Assembly: GCF_900113835.1 (NCBI RefSeq)
Contig: NZ_FOQV01000017.1
Coordinates: forward strand, 1 to 64,000
Direction: 5' to 3'
From: Allobosea sp. OK403
Lineage (GTDB): Bacteria; Pseudomonadota; Alphaproteobacteria; Rhizobiales; Beijerinckiaceae
Length of the DNA stretch: 64,000 bases
Part shown: piece by piece, positions 34,073-43,443 of the stretch
Position numbering within the stretch: the first letter of the stretch is position 1
Layout of the letters: each line of letters begins with the position of its first letter
Made by a program: the position numbers and the translations under genes
The notes under the pieces: model-generated
What the model was told of the DNA's origin: nothing
Seen by the model: only the letters and a program-made list of their open reading frames with translations
The model's database searches: none

Positions 34073-35626
34073 ATGGCAAGAACCCTCGTGTTTGGCCCGT
34101 TCAAGCTCGATGCCGTTTCAGGAATTCTGTTCCAGGGCACTGAGCCGACCTCGCTCGGCCAACGGGCGGTCGCATTGCTCGCCCAGCTGGTGGAGCGGGC
34201 AGGCGCCCCGGTTTCGAAGGAGGACCTAGTCGCGGCAGCGTGGCCCGGGCAAGCGATCGATGACAGCAATTTGACGGTTCAGATCGCTGCGGTGAGGCGG
34301 ATTCTCGATGAGCGCGCAGGCGGGGCAGGCTGGATCGAGACGCTGCCGCGACGCGGCTATCGTTATGTCGGACCGGAGGCTGTCGCGGATGGTTCCGACT
34401 TGGCGATCGTCGCTCCTGCGCCGGCCGGGCTGACATTGCCGGACAAGCCGTCGGTTGCGGTCCTGCCCTTCTCGAACCTGAGCGGCGATTCCGAGCAGGA
34501 CTACTTCGCCGACGGCATGGTCGACGACATCGTCACAGGCTTGGCACGCATAAACTGGCTGTTTGTCATCGCGCGAAACTCGACCCTGATCTACAGGGGC
34601 CGCGCCGTGGATGTGAAGCAGGTCGGCCGCGAGCTCGGCGTGCGTTATGTGCTCGAAGGCAGCGTGCGGAAAGCCGGCAGCAGCATGCGCGTGACCGCCC
34701 AGATGATCGATGCCTCGACCGGCGTCCATGTTTGGGCCGAGCGTTATGATCGCAGCTCGGACAATATCTTCACGCTTCAGGATGAGATCGCCCTGTCCGT
34801 AGTCGGAGCGATCGCACCAAGCGTAAGGCGTGCCGAAATCGACCGGGTAAAGCGCAAGCGTCCAGAGAGCCTCGACGCCTACGACCTCGTGCTAAGGGCC
34901 CAGCGCGACGTCGATTCAGGTATGCCGGAGCAGGTGACCCGGGCACTCGCGCTGCTGGAACATGCCATCGGGCTCGATCCAACCTATGCGTTGGCACATG
35001 GCAATGCCGCCATGTGCCATCACTGCCTTTTCCTGCGCGCCGGCTTGCAGGAAGCCAACCGCGCGGCCTCGATCCGCCACGCTCGTTTGGCCATCCTGCA
35101 TGGACAGGACGACGCCGCCGCGTTGACCCTCGCCGGGTTTTCCATTGGCATGGACGGGCACGACCGCGACGCCGCCTTCACGGCCTTGGAAGCCGCGCTC
35201 GCCATCAGCCCGTCATCGGCGCTGACCTACATTCTGGGCAGCGTCATTCTCGGATGGGGCGGAGAGGCGGAGCAGGCGATCGACTGGAGCGAGCGCGGCA
35301 TGCGGCTCAGCCCTTTCGATCCTTGGGCCTTCGCCGCCTATGACGCGCAGGCGATGAGCCATCTGCTGCGCAACCGGTATCACGAAGCCTGTCGCGCCGC
35401 CTACAGATCGGTTCAGGCCAATCCCGCGCACAGCATCACCTATGTGCAATTGGCCGCTGCACTTGCCAAACTCGGTCGAATGGACGAGGCAAAAGCCGCC
35501 GCCGCGCGCGTGCTCGAGCTGCACCCGACGTTCCGCTACAGCCGCCAATTCGCAGGGGTGAACTGTGCGCCCGCACTCGCGGAAGCCCTTGGTGACGCAT
35601 TGCGGGCGGCCGGGCTGGCAGAGTGA
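34073..35626 (+). CDS. CadC-like winged-helix regulator with TolB-like and TPR domains
   Basis: 517 aa. Residues ~1-100 are an OmpR-type winged helix (KLDAVSGILF, SKEDLVAAAWPGQAIDDSNL, ETLPRRGYRYV). Then comes a FlgO/TolB-like domain (KPSVAVLPFSNLSGDSEQDY, RYVLEGSVRKAG, VWAERYD), and TPR-like helices to the end. This layout occurs in rhizobial adenylate-cyclase-like regulators, here without a cyclase domain or membrane helix. The start is uncertain: ATG at 34073 has a poor ribosome site and TTG or GTG codons lie just upstream. It may respond through protein contacts. Confidence 0.82.
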   Translation: MARTLVFGPFKLDAVSGILFQGTEPTSLGQRAVALLAQLVERAGAPVSKEDLVAAAWPGQAIDDSNLTVQIAAVRRILDERAGGAGWIETLPRRGYRYVGPEAVADGSDLAIVAPAPAGLTLPDKPSVAVLPFSNLSGDSEQDYFADGMVDDIVTGLARINWLFVIARNSTLIYRGRAVDVKQVGRELGVRYVLEGSVRKAGSSMRVTAQMIDASTGVHVWAERYDRSSDNIFTLQDEIALSVVGAIAPSVRRAEIDRVKRKRPESLDAYDLVLRAQRDVDSGMPEQVTRALALLEHAIGLDPTYALAHGNAAMCHHCLFLRAGLQEANRAASIRHARLAILHGQDDAAALTLAGFSIGMDGHDRDAAFTALEAALAISPSSALTYILGSVILGWGGEAEQAIDWSERGMRLSPFDPWAFAAYDAQAMSHLLRNRYHEACRAAYRSVQANPAHSITYVQLAAALAKLGRMDEAKAAAARVLELHPTFRYSRQFAGVNCAPALAEALGDALRAAGLAE

Positions 35627-35803
35627 GCTTCACGTTGCCATGCGTCGAAACGCATTTCCTGCCTCCAACCCTTATTCGGCATTGCTTCGGCGGGCCGCGC
35701 TATGTCCACCGCTCTCGATAGGCCTTTGCCAAGACCCACCACATCCGCGCCACGCCCGACGCGATCCGAACGCGAGACCTTTGCCTGTCGGCCCCTCGCT
35801 CGA

Positions 35804-35900
35804 TCGCAAAATCCCTCGTTGCCGAGCGCCCGGCAATCAGCTATCCACCATCCACGGATTGCGCCCGTAGCTCAGCTGGATAGAGCGTTGCCCTCCGAAG
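35804..35900 (+). repeat. Flank and 5' half of tRNA-Arg, parent of the copy at 24599
   Basis: The segment shared with 24599-24688. Here it runs on into the complete tRNA. Confidence 0.8.
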
Positions 35901-35937
35901 GCAAAGGTCACACGTTCGAATCGTGTCGGGCGCGCCA
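35861..35937 (+). tRNA. tRNA-Arg (anticodon CCG)
   Basis: 77 nt with an encoded CCA. Acceptor stem gcgcccg/cgggcgc, D arm gctc-agctggata-gagc, anticodon stem ttgcc/ggcaa around loop ctCCGaa, T arm acacg-ttcgaat-cgtgt, discriminator g. All four arms pair, so it should be functional and read CGG codons, which are common in this genome. Confidence 0.97.
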
Positions 35938-36202
35938 ATAACTCCGCTATCAGGTACAAAACTGCGAACCCTCGGGCTTCGCTTCGCTTGGCGGATCAAA
36001 CGCCGAACGGGGCGGCTTCATAGCCCGATCTGCCACCCGCAAGAGATCTTCCGCAACCGGCAATGCTGGAGGGGCCGTGCCATCTCGACAGGCATGGACA
36101 CCGCGGCATCCTCGTTTCGTACTGAGAAATTTCAGATCGTGAGATCCTGAGCTGCGTTTCTGCGATCCTCCATGCGAGCGCAGCTGCAGGACCGTCGGAG
36201 CG

Positions 36203-37270
36203 TCAGTGCTCGATTACATGGATGCGGGTGGGGGCCCATTCGATGCCGCATTCATCGCCCCGACGCAGGTCCGGCATTTCCATGCTGGGGACCCGGACCC
36301 GCAGTTCCTGGCCGGCCTTGCGCCCGAGGACAAGGACGCTATCGCCATAATTCACTATCTCCTCGACGGTGATCGAATTTCGCCATGGCGATAGTTCCGC
36401 GCGTTCGGAGCTGATCCGGATTGTTTCTGGGCGGACGAGTATGCTGACGTCCTTGCCCGGGGGGACGTGCCCGGCGCTGGTCGCGATCGGGCCAACGCCG
36501 GCGACATCGACGAGGCCACCTTCGCGAGTCTTACCCGAGAGCAGATTGCTGTCACCGACGAAGGAGGCGACGAAGCGCGTCTTGGGCGTGAAGTAAACCT
36601 CGCTCGGCGTACCGATCTGCTCAATGCGCCCCCGATTGAACACAGCGATACGGTCCGACATCGCCATTGCCTCGGTCTGATCGTGGGTCACGTAGACCAT
36701 CGTGACGCCAAGCTCGCGGTGGATGCGCTTCAACTCCATCTGCATTTGCTCCCGCAAGGTCTTGTCGAGCGCTCCCAGGGGCTCGTCGAGCAGAACGAGG
36801 TCAGGCTGGAAGACGAGCGCGCGCGCTAGTGCAACGCGCTGCTGCTGGCCACCGGAGAGCTCGGCCGGGGCGCGGCCAGCATATTCGGCGAGGCCGACCA
36901 TGGCGAGCGCAGCCTTTACCTTGGCCTGCGCCGGCACCTTGGCGACGCCACGCATGCGCAAGGGAAAGCCGACATTCTGCGCAGCGTTCATATGGGGAAA
37001 CAGAGCGTAATTCTGGAAGACCATACCGATATTGCGGTCGTAGGGCTCGACTGCATCGATCTGGCGCCCGGCAATGCTGATCTCGCCTCGCGTCGGGCGC
37101 GCAAAACCCGCGATCATCATCAGCGTGGTCGTCTTGCCGGAACCGGAGGGGCCGAGGAAGGAGATGAATTCTCCAGGTGCGACATCGAGGTCGATGGCCT
37201 CGACCGCATTTTGCCCTGGCAGATAGCTTTTCGTCACCGATTTCAACGACAGCGAACGGGCGGTTTCCAT
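36203..37270 (-). CDS. Spermidine/putrescine-type ABC transporter, ATP-binding protein
   Basis: 355 aa. Walker A GPSGSGKTT, Q loop VFQNYALFPHM, signature LSGGQQQR, Walker B LVLLDEPLGALD, His switch VTHDQTEA, then a C-terminal TOBE domain (TRFVASFVGDSNLLSG, VLVRPETIRI). It is the last gene of a leftward operon after two permeases, a binding protein, a dipeptidase, two unknown proteins and an IclR regulator. The substrate is perhaps a peptide or amide cleaved by the dipeptidase. Confidence 0.93.
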   Translation of the reverse strand: METARSLSLKSVTKSYLPGQNAVEAIDLDVAPGEFISFLGPSGSGKTTTLMMIAGFARPTRGEISIAGRQIDAVEPYDRNIGMVFQNYALFPHMNAAQNVGFPLRMRGVAKVPAQAKVKAALAMVGLAEYAGRAPAELSGGQQQRVALARALVFQPDLVLLDEPLGALDKTLREQMQMELKRIHRELGVTMVYVTHDQTEAMAMSDRIAVFNRGRIEQIGTPSEVYFTPKTRFVASFVGDSNLLSGKTREGGLVDVAGVGPIATSAGHVPPGKDVSILVRPETIRISSERAELSPWRNSITVEEIVNYGDSVLVLGRKAGQELRVRVPSMEMPDLRRGDECGIEWAPTRIHVIEH

Positions 37271-37287
37271 GGGAAGGCTCCAGCGTC

Positions 37288-38073
37288 TCAGGAGTGCGCA
37301 GGCCGTTGCTTACGCACGAGCCGGGCGGCGAACTGCGCACCGAGTGCGGCCAACACGGCAGCCAGCAGCAGCGAGGATGCGGCGGAAATGGCAGGGTCGG
37401 CTTCCATCTGGAAGCTGTTGAACATCTGGCGAGGCAAGGTTGCGCTGTCGCGGCCGGAGATGAAGATCGCGATCACCGCCTCGTCGAAGGAATGGATGAA
37501 GGCAAACAGCGCCGCCACGAAGAAGGCCGGTCGCAAGATCGGAAAAGTCACCAGCCGAAAGGTCGTCAGCGGCCGGGCGCCGAGATTCGCTGCAGCGTTC
37601 TCGAGCCTGCGATCGAAATTGACTAGCGCCGAGGTCAAGGTCAGCACCACGACCGGTATAGACAGGCAGGCATGGGCGAGGATCACGCCGGTCATGCTCT
37701 GGACCAGCCCGAGCGAACCGAAATAGCTGTAATAGCCCAACGCCATCACGATATGCGGGACAATCAGCGGCATCATCACGATGAGCCGGAACAGCGCCCG
37801 GAGGCGAAAGCGATAGCGCACCAGCGCGAAGGAGGCGGGAGCGCCAAGCAGCATCGCCAAGACCATGGTGCCGAGCCCGATCAGGAAGCTGTTCAGGACC
37901 GGGCCGGTCCAGTTGGGATCGGAAAAGAAGCGCCGATAGTAGCCGAGCCAGTAGCCCGGAGGCGGAAACTCGAGCGACGGCGCCGTGCTGAAGGACATCG
38001 GCACGACGATGAACATCGGTCCAGCCAGCAGGATGGCGACGATCACCGCGATGATCACTGTGGAGCGCGACAT
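37288..38073 (-). CDS. Pot-type ABC transporter permease (PotC-like)
   Basis: 261 aa, about six membrane helices with the EAA loop (NLGARPLTTFRLVTFPILRPA, broken as NLGARPLTTFRLV). The ATG at 38073 follows GGAGGTGAG and overlaps the stop of the partner permease; the longer frame adds 13 codons with no support. It pairs with the 38075-38962 permease. Confidence 0.92.
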   Translation of the reverse strand: MSRSTVIIAVIVAILLAGPMFIVVPMSFSTAPSLEFPPPGYWLGYYRRFFSDPNWTGPVLNSFLIGLGTMVLAMLLGAPASFALVRYRFRLRALFRLIVMMPLIVPHIVMALGYYSYFGSLGLVQSMTGVILAHACLSIPVVVLTLTSALVNFDRRLENAAANLGARPLTTFRLVTFPILRPAFFVAALFAFIHSFDEAVIAIFISGRDSATLPRQMFNSFQMEADPAISAASSLLLAAVLAALGAQFAARLVRKQRPAHS

Positions 38074-38074
38074 C

Positions 38075-38962
38075 TCACCTCCACATCTTTTCGATGCCGA
38101 ACAGACGATCATAGATCACGAAGAGTGCGACCGCCGCAGCCAGCAGGACCATCGAGGTTGCCGAGGCCGCGCCGAATTCGAGCAGTTGCTCGATCTGCTG
38201 GCCAATGCGCCCGGCGATCATCTTGTCTTGCGGGCTGCCAATCAGCGTCGGCGTCACATAGAAGCCGAGGCAGGTGATGAAGACCAGAGTCGCGCCGTTG
38301 AGAACACCCGGCAGGCTTTGCGGCAGATAGACAGTCAGGAAAGCTTTGAGCGGCCGGGCGCCCAGGCTGGCTGCCGCGCGCATATAGACCTCGTCGATGC
38401 GCTTCATCACGGCGTAGAGCGCCAGCACCATGAAGGGCACCAGCATATGGGCCATGGCGAAGGTCGCGGCGAAGGTGGTGAAGAGCAGGCGCGGCGGCGG
38501 GTTGACGCCGAGCGCAACCAGAAGGCCGACGACGGGCCCGCGCGCCCCCAGGATCACCATCCAAGCATAGGTGCGCACGAGAAAACTCGTCCAGAAGCTC
38601 AGCGCGACGATGCCAAGCAGGAAGGAGCCGACTGCGCCACCTTTGCGAGCCGCGACATAAGCCACGGGATAAGCGAAGACGAGGCTGGTGATCGTGACGA
38701 TCAGTGCCGTTTGGAAGGTGCGCGCGAGGACGTTGAGATCGTATTTCGAGGCGAAGAACTCAGCATAGTTGTCGAAGCCGACGGTCGGTTCGCTGACGCT
38801 CATCCAGATGACGAGGCCCAGCGGCGCGAGGAAGAACACGGCGAGGAACAAGCTGGCCGGCGCATAGAGCAGGAAGGGCGGCCGGATCAGGGCGCTAGCC
38901 CATCCGGCCGCGCTCCAGGCGCGGCCTTGCGCAGAGCGCGATAGGGTCAAGTCGAGAGCCAT
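38075..38962 (-). CDS. Pot-type ABC transporter permease (PotB-like)
   Basis: 295 aa with six hydrophobic segments and an EAA loop (SLGARPLKAFLTVYLPQSLP). The start MALDLTLSRS overlaps the binding-protein gene by 16 bp. The much longer open frame upstream is the shadow of that gene. Together with the PotC-like partner it forms the heterodimeric channel. Confidence 0.92.
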   Translation of the reverse strand: MALDLTLSRSAQGRAWSAAGWASALIRPPFLLYAPASLFLAVFFLAPLGLVIWMSVSEPTVGFDNYAEFFASKYDLNVLARTFQTALIVTITSLVFAYPVAYVAARKGGAVGSFLLGIVALSFWTSFLVRTYAWMVILGARGPVVGLLVALGVNPPPRLLFTTFAATFAMAHMLVPFMVLALYAVMKRIDEVYMRAAASLGARPLKAFLTVYLPQSLPGVLNGATLVFITCLGFYVTPTLIGSPQDKMIAGRIGQQIEQLLEFGAASATSMVLLAAAVALFVIYDRLFGIEKMWR

Positions 38963-40008
38963 TGTTCGAAGCGCTTGGCCATGACGTCGAGCTGCGGCAG
39001 CAGCTTCTCGGCATCCAGGATGACGGATTTCGGCAGGTTCTGAGGGGAGGTCGGCATATGGCTGATGATCTCGGGCGACAGGTATTTGAACGAAGCCGGG
39101 TTCATCGGGCCGTAATTGTTCTTCTGCGCGAACTGCGCCAGCCGCTCTGGCCCCACGGCGAACTCGATGAAACGCCAAGCGTTCTTCGTCCTCGGGGAGC
39201 CGCGCGCTACCACCCAGGTCGCGACGTCGATCACGGCCTGGTCGAAGACGAGTTCGATCGGCTGCTTCTGGTCGACCATTGCCTGCGCGCTGGTGTTCCA
39301 CATCCCGATCAATTCGACCTCGCCATCGCGCAGCAATTGTTGGGATTGCGGGCTCTGGCTCCACCAGACGCGGACATCCTTCTTGATCCTGTCGAGCGAC
39401 TTGAAGGCGCGGTCGAGATCATAGGGGAACAGTTTCGCAGGCTCGACGCCATCGGCCATCAATGCGAAGGCAAGCACGCGTGCGGGATAATTCTGCAGGC
39501 TGCGCGAACCTGGAAATTTGGTCGTGTCCCAGAAATCGGCCCAGTTCCTTGGGCCGCCATTGGGAATCTTATCGCGGCGGTAGGCGATGATGTTGGCGAA
39601 GGCATGCGAGTTGACACCGTTCAGCGTCACCGCCCCAGGCCAGAGCGACGAGGCCGGAATCTTGCTCTCGTCATAGGTGTCGATCAGCTTGGCGTGGTTG
39701 GCGCGGCCGAGTTCAGCCACGCCGAGCGTCGTCACGTCGAATTCATAGATACCAGTCCGCGTTTGCGCCGCGAGCTTGGCGAAGGAGACCGGTGCGATTG
39801 TGCGGATCTCGATGCCGGTCTCCGCCGTGAACGGATTGAACAGTATCGCGCGCGCTGCTTCTTCCCAGGGTCCGCCCCAAGTGTTGATATAGAGGGTCTC
39901 CGCGGCGCGAGCCTCACGGATGAAGGGCATCGCGACCATAGCGCCCCCAAGCATCGATAGCAGGCCGCGGCGTGTGGTCCGCGGTAGCGCCATTACGGTC
40001 TTAGCCAT
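38947..40008 (-). CDS. ABC transporter substrate-binding protein, PotD/spermidine-type
   Basis: 353 aa. A Tat-like signal (RTTRRGLLSMLGGAMVA, cleavage near ARA/AET). Body of the family-1 extracellular binding protein type (LYINTWGGPWEEAARAIL, split as LYINTWGGPW). It lies 12 bp after the dipeptidase gene. Ligand unknown; the operon suggests a dipeptide-like or amidated compound rather than a polyamine. Confidence 0.9.
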   Translation of the reverse strand: MAKTVMALPRTTRRGLLSMLGGAMVAMPFIREARAAETLYINTWGGPWEEAARAILFNPFTAETGIEIRTIAPVSFAKLAAQTRTGIYEFDVTTLGVAELGRANHAKLIDTYDESKIPASSLWPGAVTLNGVNSHAFANIIAYRRDKIPNGGPRNWADFWDTTKFPGSRSLQNYPARVLAFALMADGVEPAKLFPYDLDRAFKSLDRIKKDVRVWWSQSPQSQQLLRDGEVELIGMWNTSAQAMVDQKQPIELVFDQAVIDVATWVVARGSPRTKNAWRFIEFAVGPERLAQFAQKNNYGPMNPASFKYLSPEIISHMPTSPQNLPKSVILDAEKLLPQLDVMAKRFEQWLST

Positions 40009-40020
40009 GGTGCTGTCCTC

Positions 40021-40986
40021 TCAACCGATCGTTGCGCGATAGAGACGTAGCCAGTTGCCGGAGGTGATCTTCTCGACTTCGGCTGCGTGGAAGCCGACAC
40101 GCGCCAGCGCCGGTCCGACATCGGACAGGCCGCTGATCCTTTTGAGCCAGGCCGGCTTCTCGCTGGGGCCAGGCTTGGCCGCCGAGGCGGCGCCGTACTG
40201 CACAGAGCGGGTCCAGCGGCCTGAGCGCATCCAGTCGAGGTAGACCTGATTGGAATGGTGGCTAAAGTCGGTACCGAGGCCGACATGCTCGATACCGGCA
40301 ATGTCGACGGTCTGCGCCACCATCTGGGCCCAGGCATCGACGCTGTCGCAGGCCGGCTCCGGCGTAATGTTGCGATACGCCGCGCAGCCGATGACGCCGC
40401 CTTTCTCAGCCAGCGCCTTGATGATCGCATCCGTCTTGTTGCGCTTATGCGGGAAGACCGAGGCCGGGTTGGCATGAGTGATCGAGACCGGCTTCTGCGA
40501 CCATTCGATCGCGTCCAGCGTGGTCCGGTCGCCGACATGCGAGAGATCAATCAGCATGCCGCACTGGTTCATCTCCCGGACGACCTCGCGGCCAAAGCGT
40601 GCGAGGCCCGGATCGACCGTCTCGTAGCAGCTTGAGCCGAGCTCATTCTGGTTGTTGTAGGTGAGCTGCAAGACCTTGACGCCGAGATCGGCGAAAAGCT
40701 CGACATAACGGATCCGGCCATCGAGCAGATTGGTGTTCTGGTAACCCAGCAACATCGCGACCTTGCCATCGCGTTCGGCTGCGAGAATGTCATCCGTCTT
40801 CCGCACGATCGTCATCAGGTCGGCATTGGCGCGCTCGAGATCGCGCCATTTCGCGACAGAATCAAAGGACTCGATCGCGCCCTCCCAGAAGCCGAGTGTC
40901 GGAGTGACGCAACTGAATCCGCCGGCCTTGAGATCCTCAAAGACGCCGCGGTCGAAGAAACCACATTGCAAACCGTCTATCAGCAT
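40021..40986 (-). CDS. Membrane-dipeptidase-family (M19) zinc hydrolase
   Basis: 321 aa, a TIM-barrel dipeptidase. Zinc-site regions are GMLIDLSHVG, SITHANPASV and GLGTDFSHH; the Glu usually bridging the zincs should lie in the TYNNQNELGSSCYE region. The N-terminal HxD pair of canonical M19 enzymes is replaced by LIDGLQCGFFDRG, so one zinc site looks altered. No signal peptide, so it is cytoplasmic. It sits between the unknown proteins and the binding protein of the same operon. Confidence 0.85.
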   Translation of the reverse strand: MLIDGLQCGFFDRGVFEDLKAGGFSCVTPTLGFWEGAIESFDSVAKWRDLERANADLMTIVRKTDDILAAERDGKVAMLLGYQNTNLLDGRIRYVELFADLGVKVLQLTYNNQNELGSSCYETVDPGLARFGREVVREMNQCGMLIDLSHVGDRTTLDAIEWSQKPVSITHANPASVFPHKRNKTDAIIKALAEKGGVIGCAAYRNITPEPACDSVDAWAQMVAQTVDIAGIEHVGLGTDFSHHSNQVYLDWMRSGRWTRSVQYGAASAAKPGPSEKPAWLKRISGLSDVGPALARVGFHAAEVEKITSGNWLRLYRATIG

Positions 40987-40998
40987 CGGGGAGCGCCT

Positions 40999-41709
40999 TT
41001 ACGAAGCAGAGGAAACAGGATTGGGCTGAAGCCGGGACGGATCGGCAGTCAGCATCGAGAGATCGGTCTCATCCTCGTCATTGCGGCCAACGACGCGTCC
41101 GTCCGCCTCGACCCGCACGGTGCCGGCATGTCGGCGGCTTTCGAAGGAATCGGGCATCAGGGCATCATGCGAGGCCTGATAGAGCGGCCACCAACTCGAC
41201 GCCGCGGCGGAGAGGCCGTCATGGCGAACCATGTCGATGGCACTGCGCTTCGCCGCGGCCCGGGTTGTCAACGACAGCTGGACGCCATTGCCCTTCGGCT
41301 CGACGAGAGCCGTGAGACCAAAACGCTCGGCCAGCCCGGAGACGACCCGTAATTCGGAGGCCTCCGAGAGGTTGAGCGCCAAGAGCTCTCCCCGGCCAGT
41401 CAACCGAAAGCGCTCGACAGCCAGATCAAGCAGTGTCTCGGCCACCATCCAGGCATGCTGGCCGGCGCAGTCTATCGTCAACTCTCCGTCAGTGCTGACA
41501 TCGGCGAGCGGAGCGACGCCGCTCGCACGCAGTTGCTCGATCTGCTGTGCGATGCCGGACAGACCCGGCCCCGGCAGCACGGCGGAATAGAACGCGCAAT
41601 CGCGCACCGAGGGTAGCAGCCCGCCGGGCGTGCCTGCGGCCTGAACCAGCCGCTCAAGAATGAGCCGGAGTTCGCGCACGGATAAGATCAGCGTGTCGGA
41701 CGGCATCAT
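40999..41709 (-). CDS. Unknown protein of the M19/Pot-transporter operon (236 aa)
   Basis: The start overlaps the stop of the 578-aa gene (ATGATG). No signal peptide or membrane helix. It begins with an amphipathic stretch (DTLILSVRELRLILERLVQAAG), broken as LILSVRELRLIL, then a Gly/Pro-rich part and a central alternating pattern that could be a beta-rich domain. The C-terminus is acidic (EDETDLSML). I recognise no family. Tight coupling to the large partner suggests they form a complex or act in sequence. Confidence 0.75.
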   Translation of the reverse strand: MMPSDTLILSVRELRLILERLVQAAGTPGGLLPSVRDCAFYSAVLPGPGLSGIAQQIEQLRASGVAPLADVSTDGELTIDCAGQHAWMVAETLLDLAVERFRLTGRGELLALNLSEASELRVVSGLAERFGLTALVEPKGNGVQLSLTTRAAAKRSAIDMVRHDGLSAAASSWWPLYQASHDALMPDSFESRRHAGTVRVEADGRVVGRNDEDETDLSMLTADPSRLQPNPVSSAS

Positions 41710-43442
41710 GCCTGGGGCTCCTGCGGGTAGAACCAATGGCGATCGGCGCGGCCCGAGGCGAGATCCTCCGGCATCGGGGCTCCGTGGAAGATCACGCCGC
41801 GCAGGTTGCGGTTCAGAAAGTCACGGGCCTTGTCAATGCCGTGGATGCCGACGTTCAGGAGCCGGGTGATATGTGCCGGAACGAAGTCCTCACCCATGAT
41901 GTCAGCATGCGGCGAGTGATAAGGCAGGCCGGCAAGCGCCTGGATGCGGATCACGATCTGGCGGTGGAGCGGATACGCCATCAGGAAGCGCGCCACGCTC
42001 AGGCGCGGATCCGCCGTGGCGAGATCGCTGTCGAGCGCCACGACGAGGCGCGGTAGATCAAGGCCAAGATTATAGGCTGCGCCGATTTCCTCGCGCGGTC
42101 CGCGTCGCGGCTCCTCGGCCGTACGCGACTTGTACCAGACATAGCGCTGCGAGCGCTCGGAGACGAGATCGAGATCGAAGGCCCAGCCATAGTCGGCGCG
42201 GAGGATGTCGCGCAGCCGCCCGGTCGACATTTCCGGCCGGCCGGTGAGATCCTCGTCGATCACGAGGGTCTGTGCCAGGCCGTCGGCGATATCGGGCACG
42301 AGTTCGATGACGAGAGACAGCAGCGTCTCATGGGCCTCGCGGTGGACGCGGCCGTCGAGCGATGCAGTAAAGTCGACCAGCGGCGTCGCGTCCGCACAGC
42401 CAGCACGGACGCGATCGATCAAGAAGCCGAGTTCGCGGCGAATGATCGAGAGATCGTCGGCCACCATGCTGCTCGGCGCGAACGCTTCGTATTCGGCGCG
42501 ATCCTGGCGCCGCGCCAGGATCGCCTTGTCGAGCAGGGCCGCCAACTGGACGAGCGGGGCCGCATCGGGGCCGACATGCACCAGTCGACCATGGGCGACG
42601 GCCTCCTCGTGAATCGTCAGCCAGCGGTCGATCAGGCGGGGATGATTGTTGACGAAGAACATCAGCCCCAGCGCCGAACCGTTGCCGACGCCAAGGAAGC
42701 GGCGCAGCTCCGGCTGCATCGCGACTGCCACTGAGCCGCCCTTCAGCCGTGCGAAGTGCTGGACGAGATCGCCAGCAAAGACGCGCATCATATAGGCGGT
42801 GAGCATCTGTGCTTGCAGCGAAGCCCGCAGCGGATGGTCCGGAGCGAAGGCCAGGAAGGACTTGGTCCCGAAGGTGCCGTTGCCGTCGATGCCGGTGTTG
42901 CGCATGAAATAGCAGGTGCGACCGAGCTCCGAGATAGGCGGCTGTTGCCCGGATGCGAGGCGATCGACGGCGAGGTCGAACAGCCGCCCCGAGCGGTTCG
43001 AGCGCGCCCAGGTCAAGGTCTGCGGGGTTGCGCGGCCCTCATAGAGCTTCGGCAGTTCCTGGCGAAGCTGCTCGATCCCAGCCGGCGAGAGTTTGCCCTC
43101 GATCAGCCCGCCCATCATGTCCCAGGACCGGCCGATGATGCGGCCGGTGCGCTCGCGGCCCGAGGGCTCAAACGAGAAGATCGGGAAGGTGAAACGCCAG
43201 CCTCCCGCCTCGATGCCGTAGCGCGCGGTGCCGCGACCGCGTTCATCGATGTCGAAATCCTCGCAAGTGATCTGCCAGCGCTGATCTGAGGCGCGAGCCA
43301 TCAAGGTCCGTGAGGCGCTGATCCGTGACGGCTGGATCGCAGCCAGCATCTCCGGTCGCATCAGCGTGGCGGGCGACCGCATCAGGGCCTGCGGCTGCCA
43401 GGGGCCGGGCTTGGAGGCGAGAGAGAACGACAGGGCATTCAT
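41706..43442 (-). CDS. Unknown large protein of the M19/Pot-transporter operon (578 aa)
   Basis: Starts MNALSFSLASKPG one base after the IclR stop. The long frame upstream is a shadow of the IclR gene. It is soluble, with no signal peptide or clear membrane helix. Recognisable stretches: TCEDFDIDERGRGTARYGIE (TCEDFDIDERGRG), SFLAFAPDHPLRASLQ, GVGNGSALGLMFFVNNHPRL, HPHADIMGEDFVPAH-like near the end (SPHADIMGEDF). His, Asp and Glu residues in these could bind metal. I know no family to assign. Its place behind an IclR regulator and before a dipeptidase suggests an enzyme of a catabolic pathway. Confidence 0.78.
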   Translation of the reverse strand: MNALSFSLASKPGPWQPQALMRSPATLMRPEMLAAIQPSRISASRTLMARASDQRWQITCEDFDIDERGRGTARYGIEAGGWRFTFPIFSFEPSGRERTGRIIGRSWDMMGGLIEGKLSPAGIEQLRQELPKLYEGRATPQTLTWARSNRSGRLFDLAVDRLASGQQPPISELGRTCYFMRNTGIDGNGTFGTKSFLAFAPDHPLRASLQAQMLTAYMMRVFAGDLVQHFARLKGGSVAVAMQPELRRFLGVGNGSALGLMFFVNNHPRLIDRWLTIHEEAVAHGRLVHVGPDAAPLVQLAALLDKAILARRQDRAEYEAFAPSSMVADDLSIIRRELGFLIDRVRAGCADATPLVDFTASLDGRVHREAHETLLSLVIELVPDIADGLAQTLVIDEDLTGRPEMSTGRLRDILRADYGWAFDLDLVSERSQRYVWYKSRTAEEPRRGPREEIGAAYNLGLDLPRLVVALDSDLATADPRLSVARFLMAYPLHRQIVIRIQALAGLPYHSPHADIMGEDFVPAHITRLLNVGIHGIDKARDFLNRNLRGVIFHGAPMPEDLASGRADRHWFYPQEPQA

Positions 43443-43443
43443 G

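Noticed and set aside
24599..35937. A classical integrative element with integrase between tRNA copies
   Set aside because: No integrase, transfer or phage gene is present, and the duplicated part is the 5' rather than the 3' end of the tRNA.
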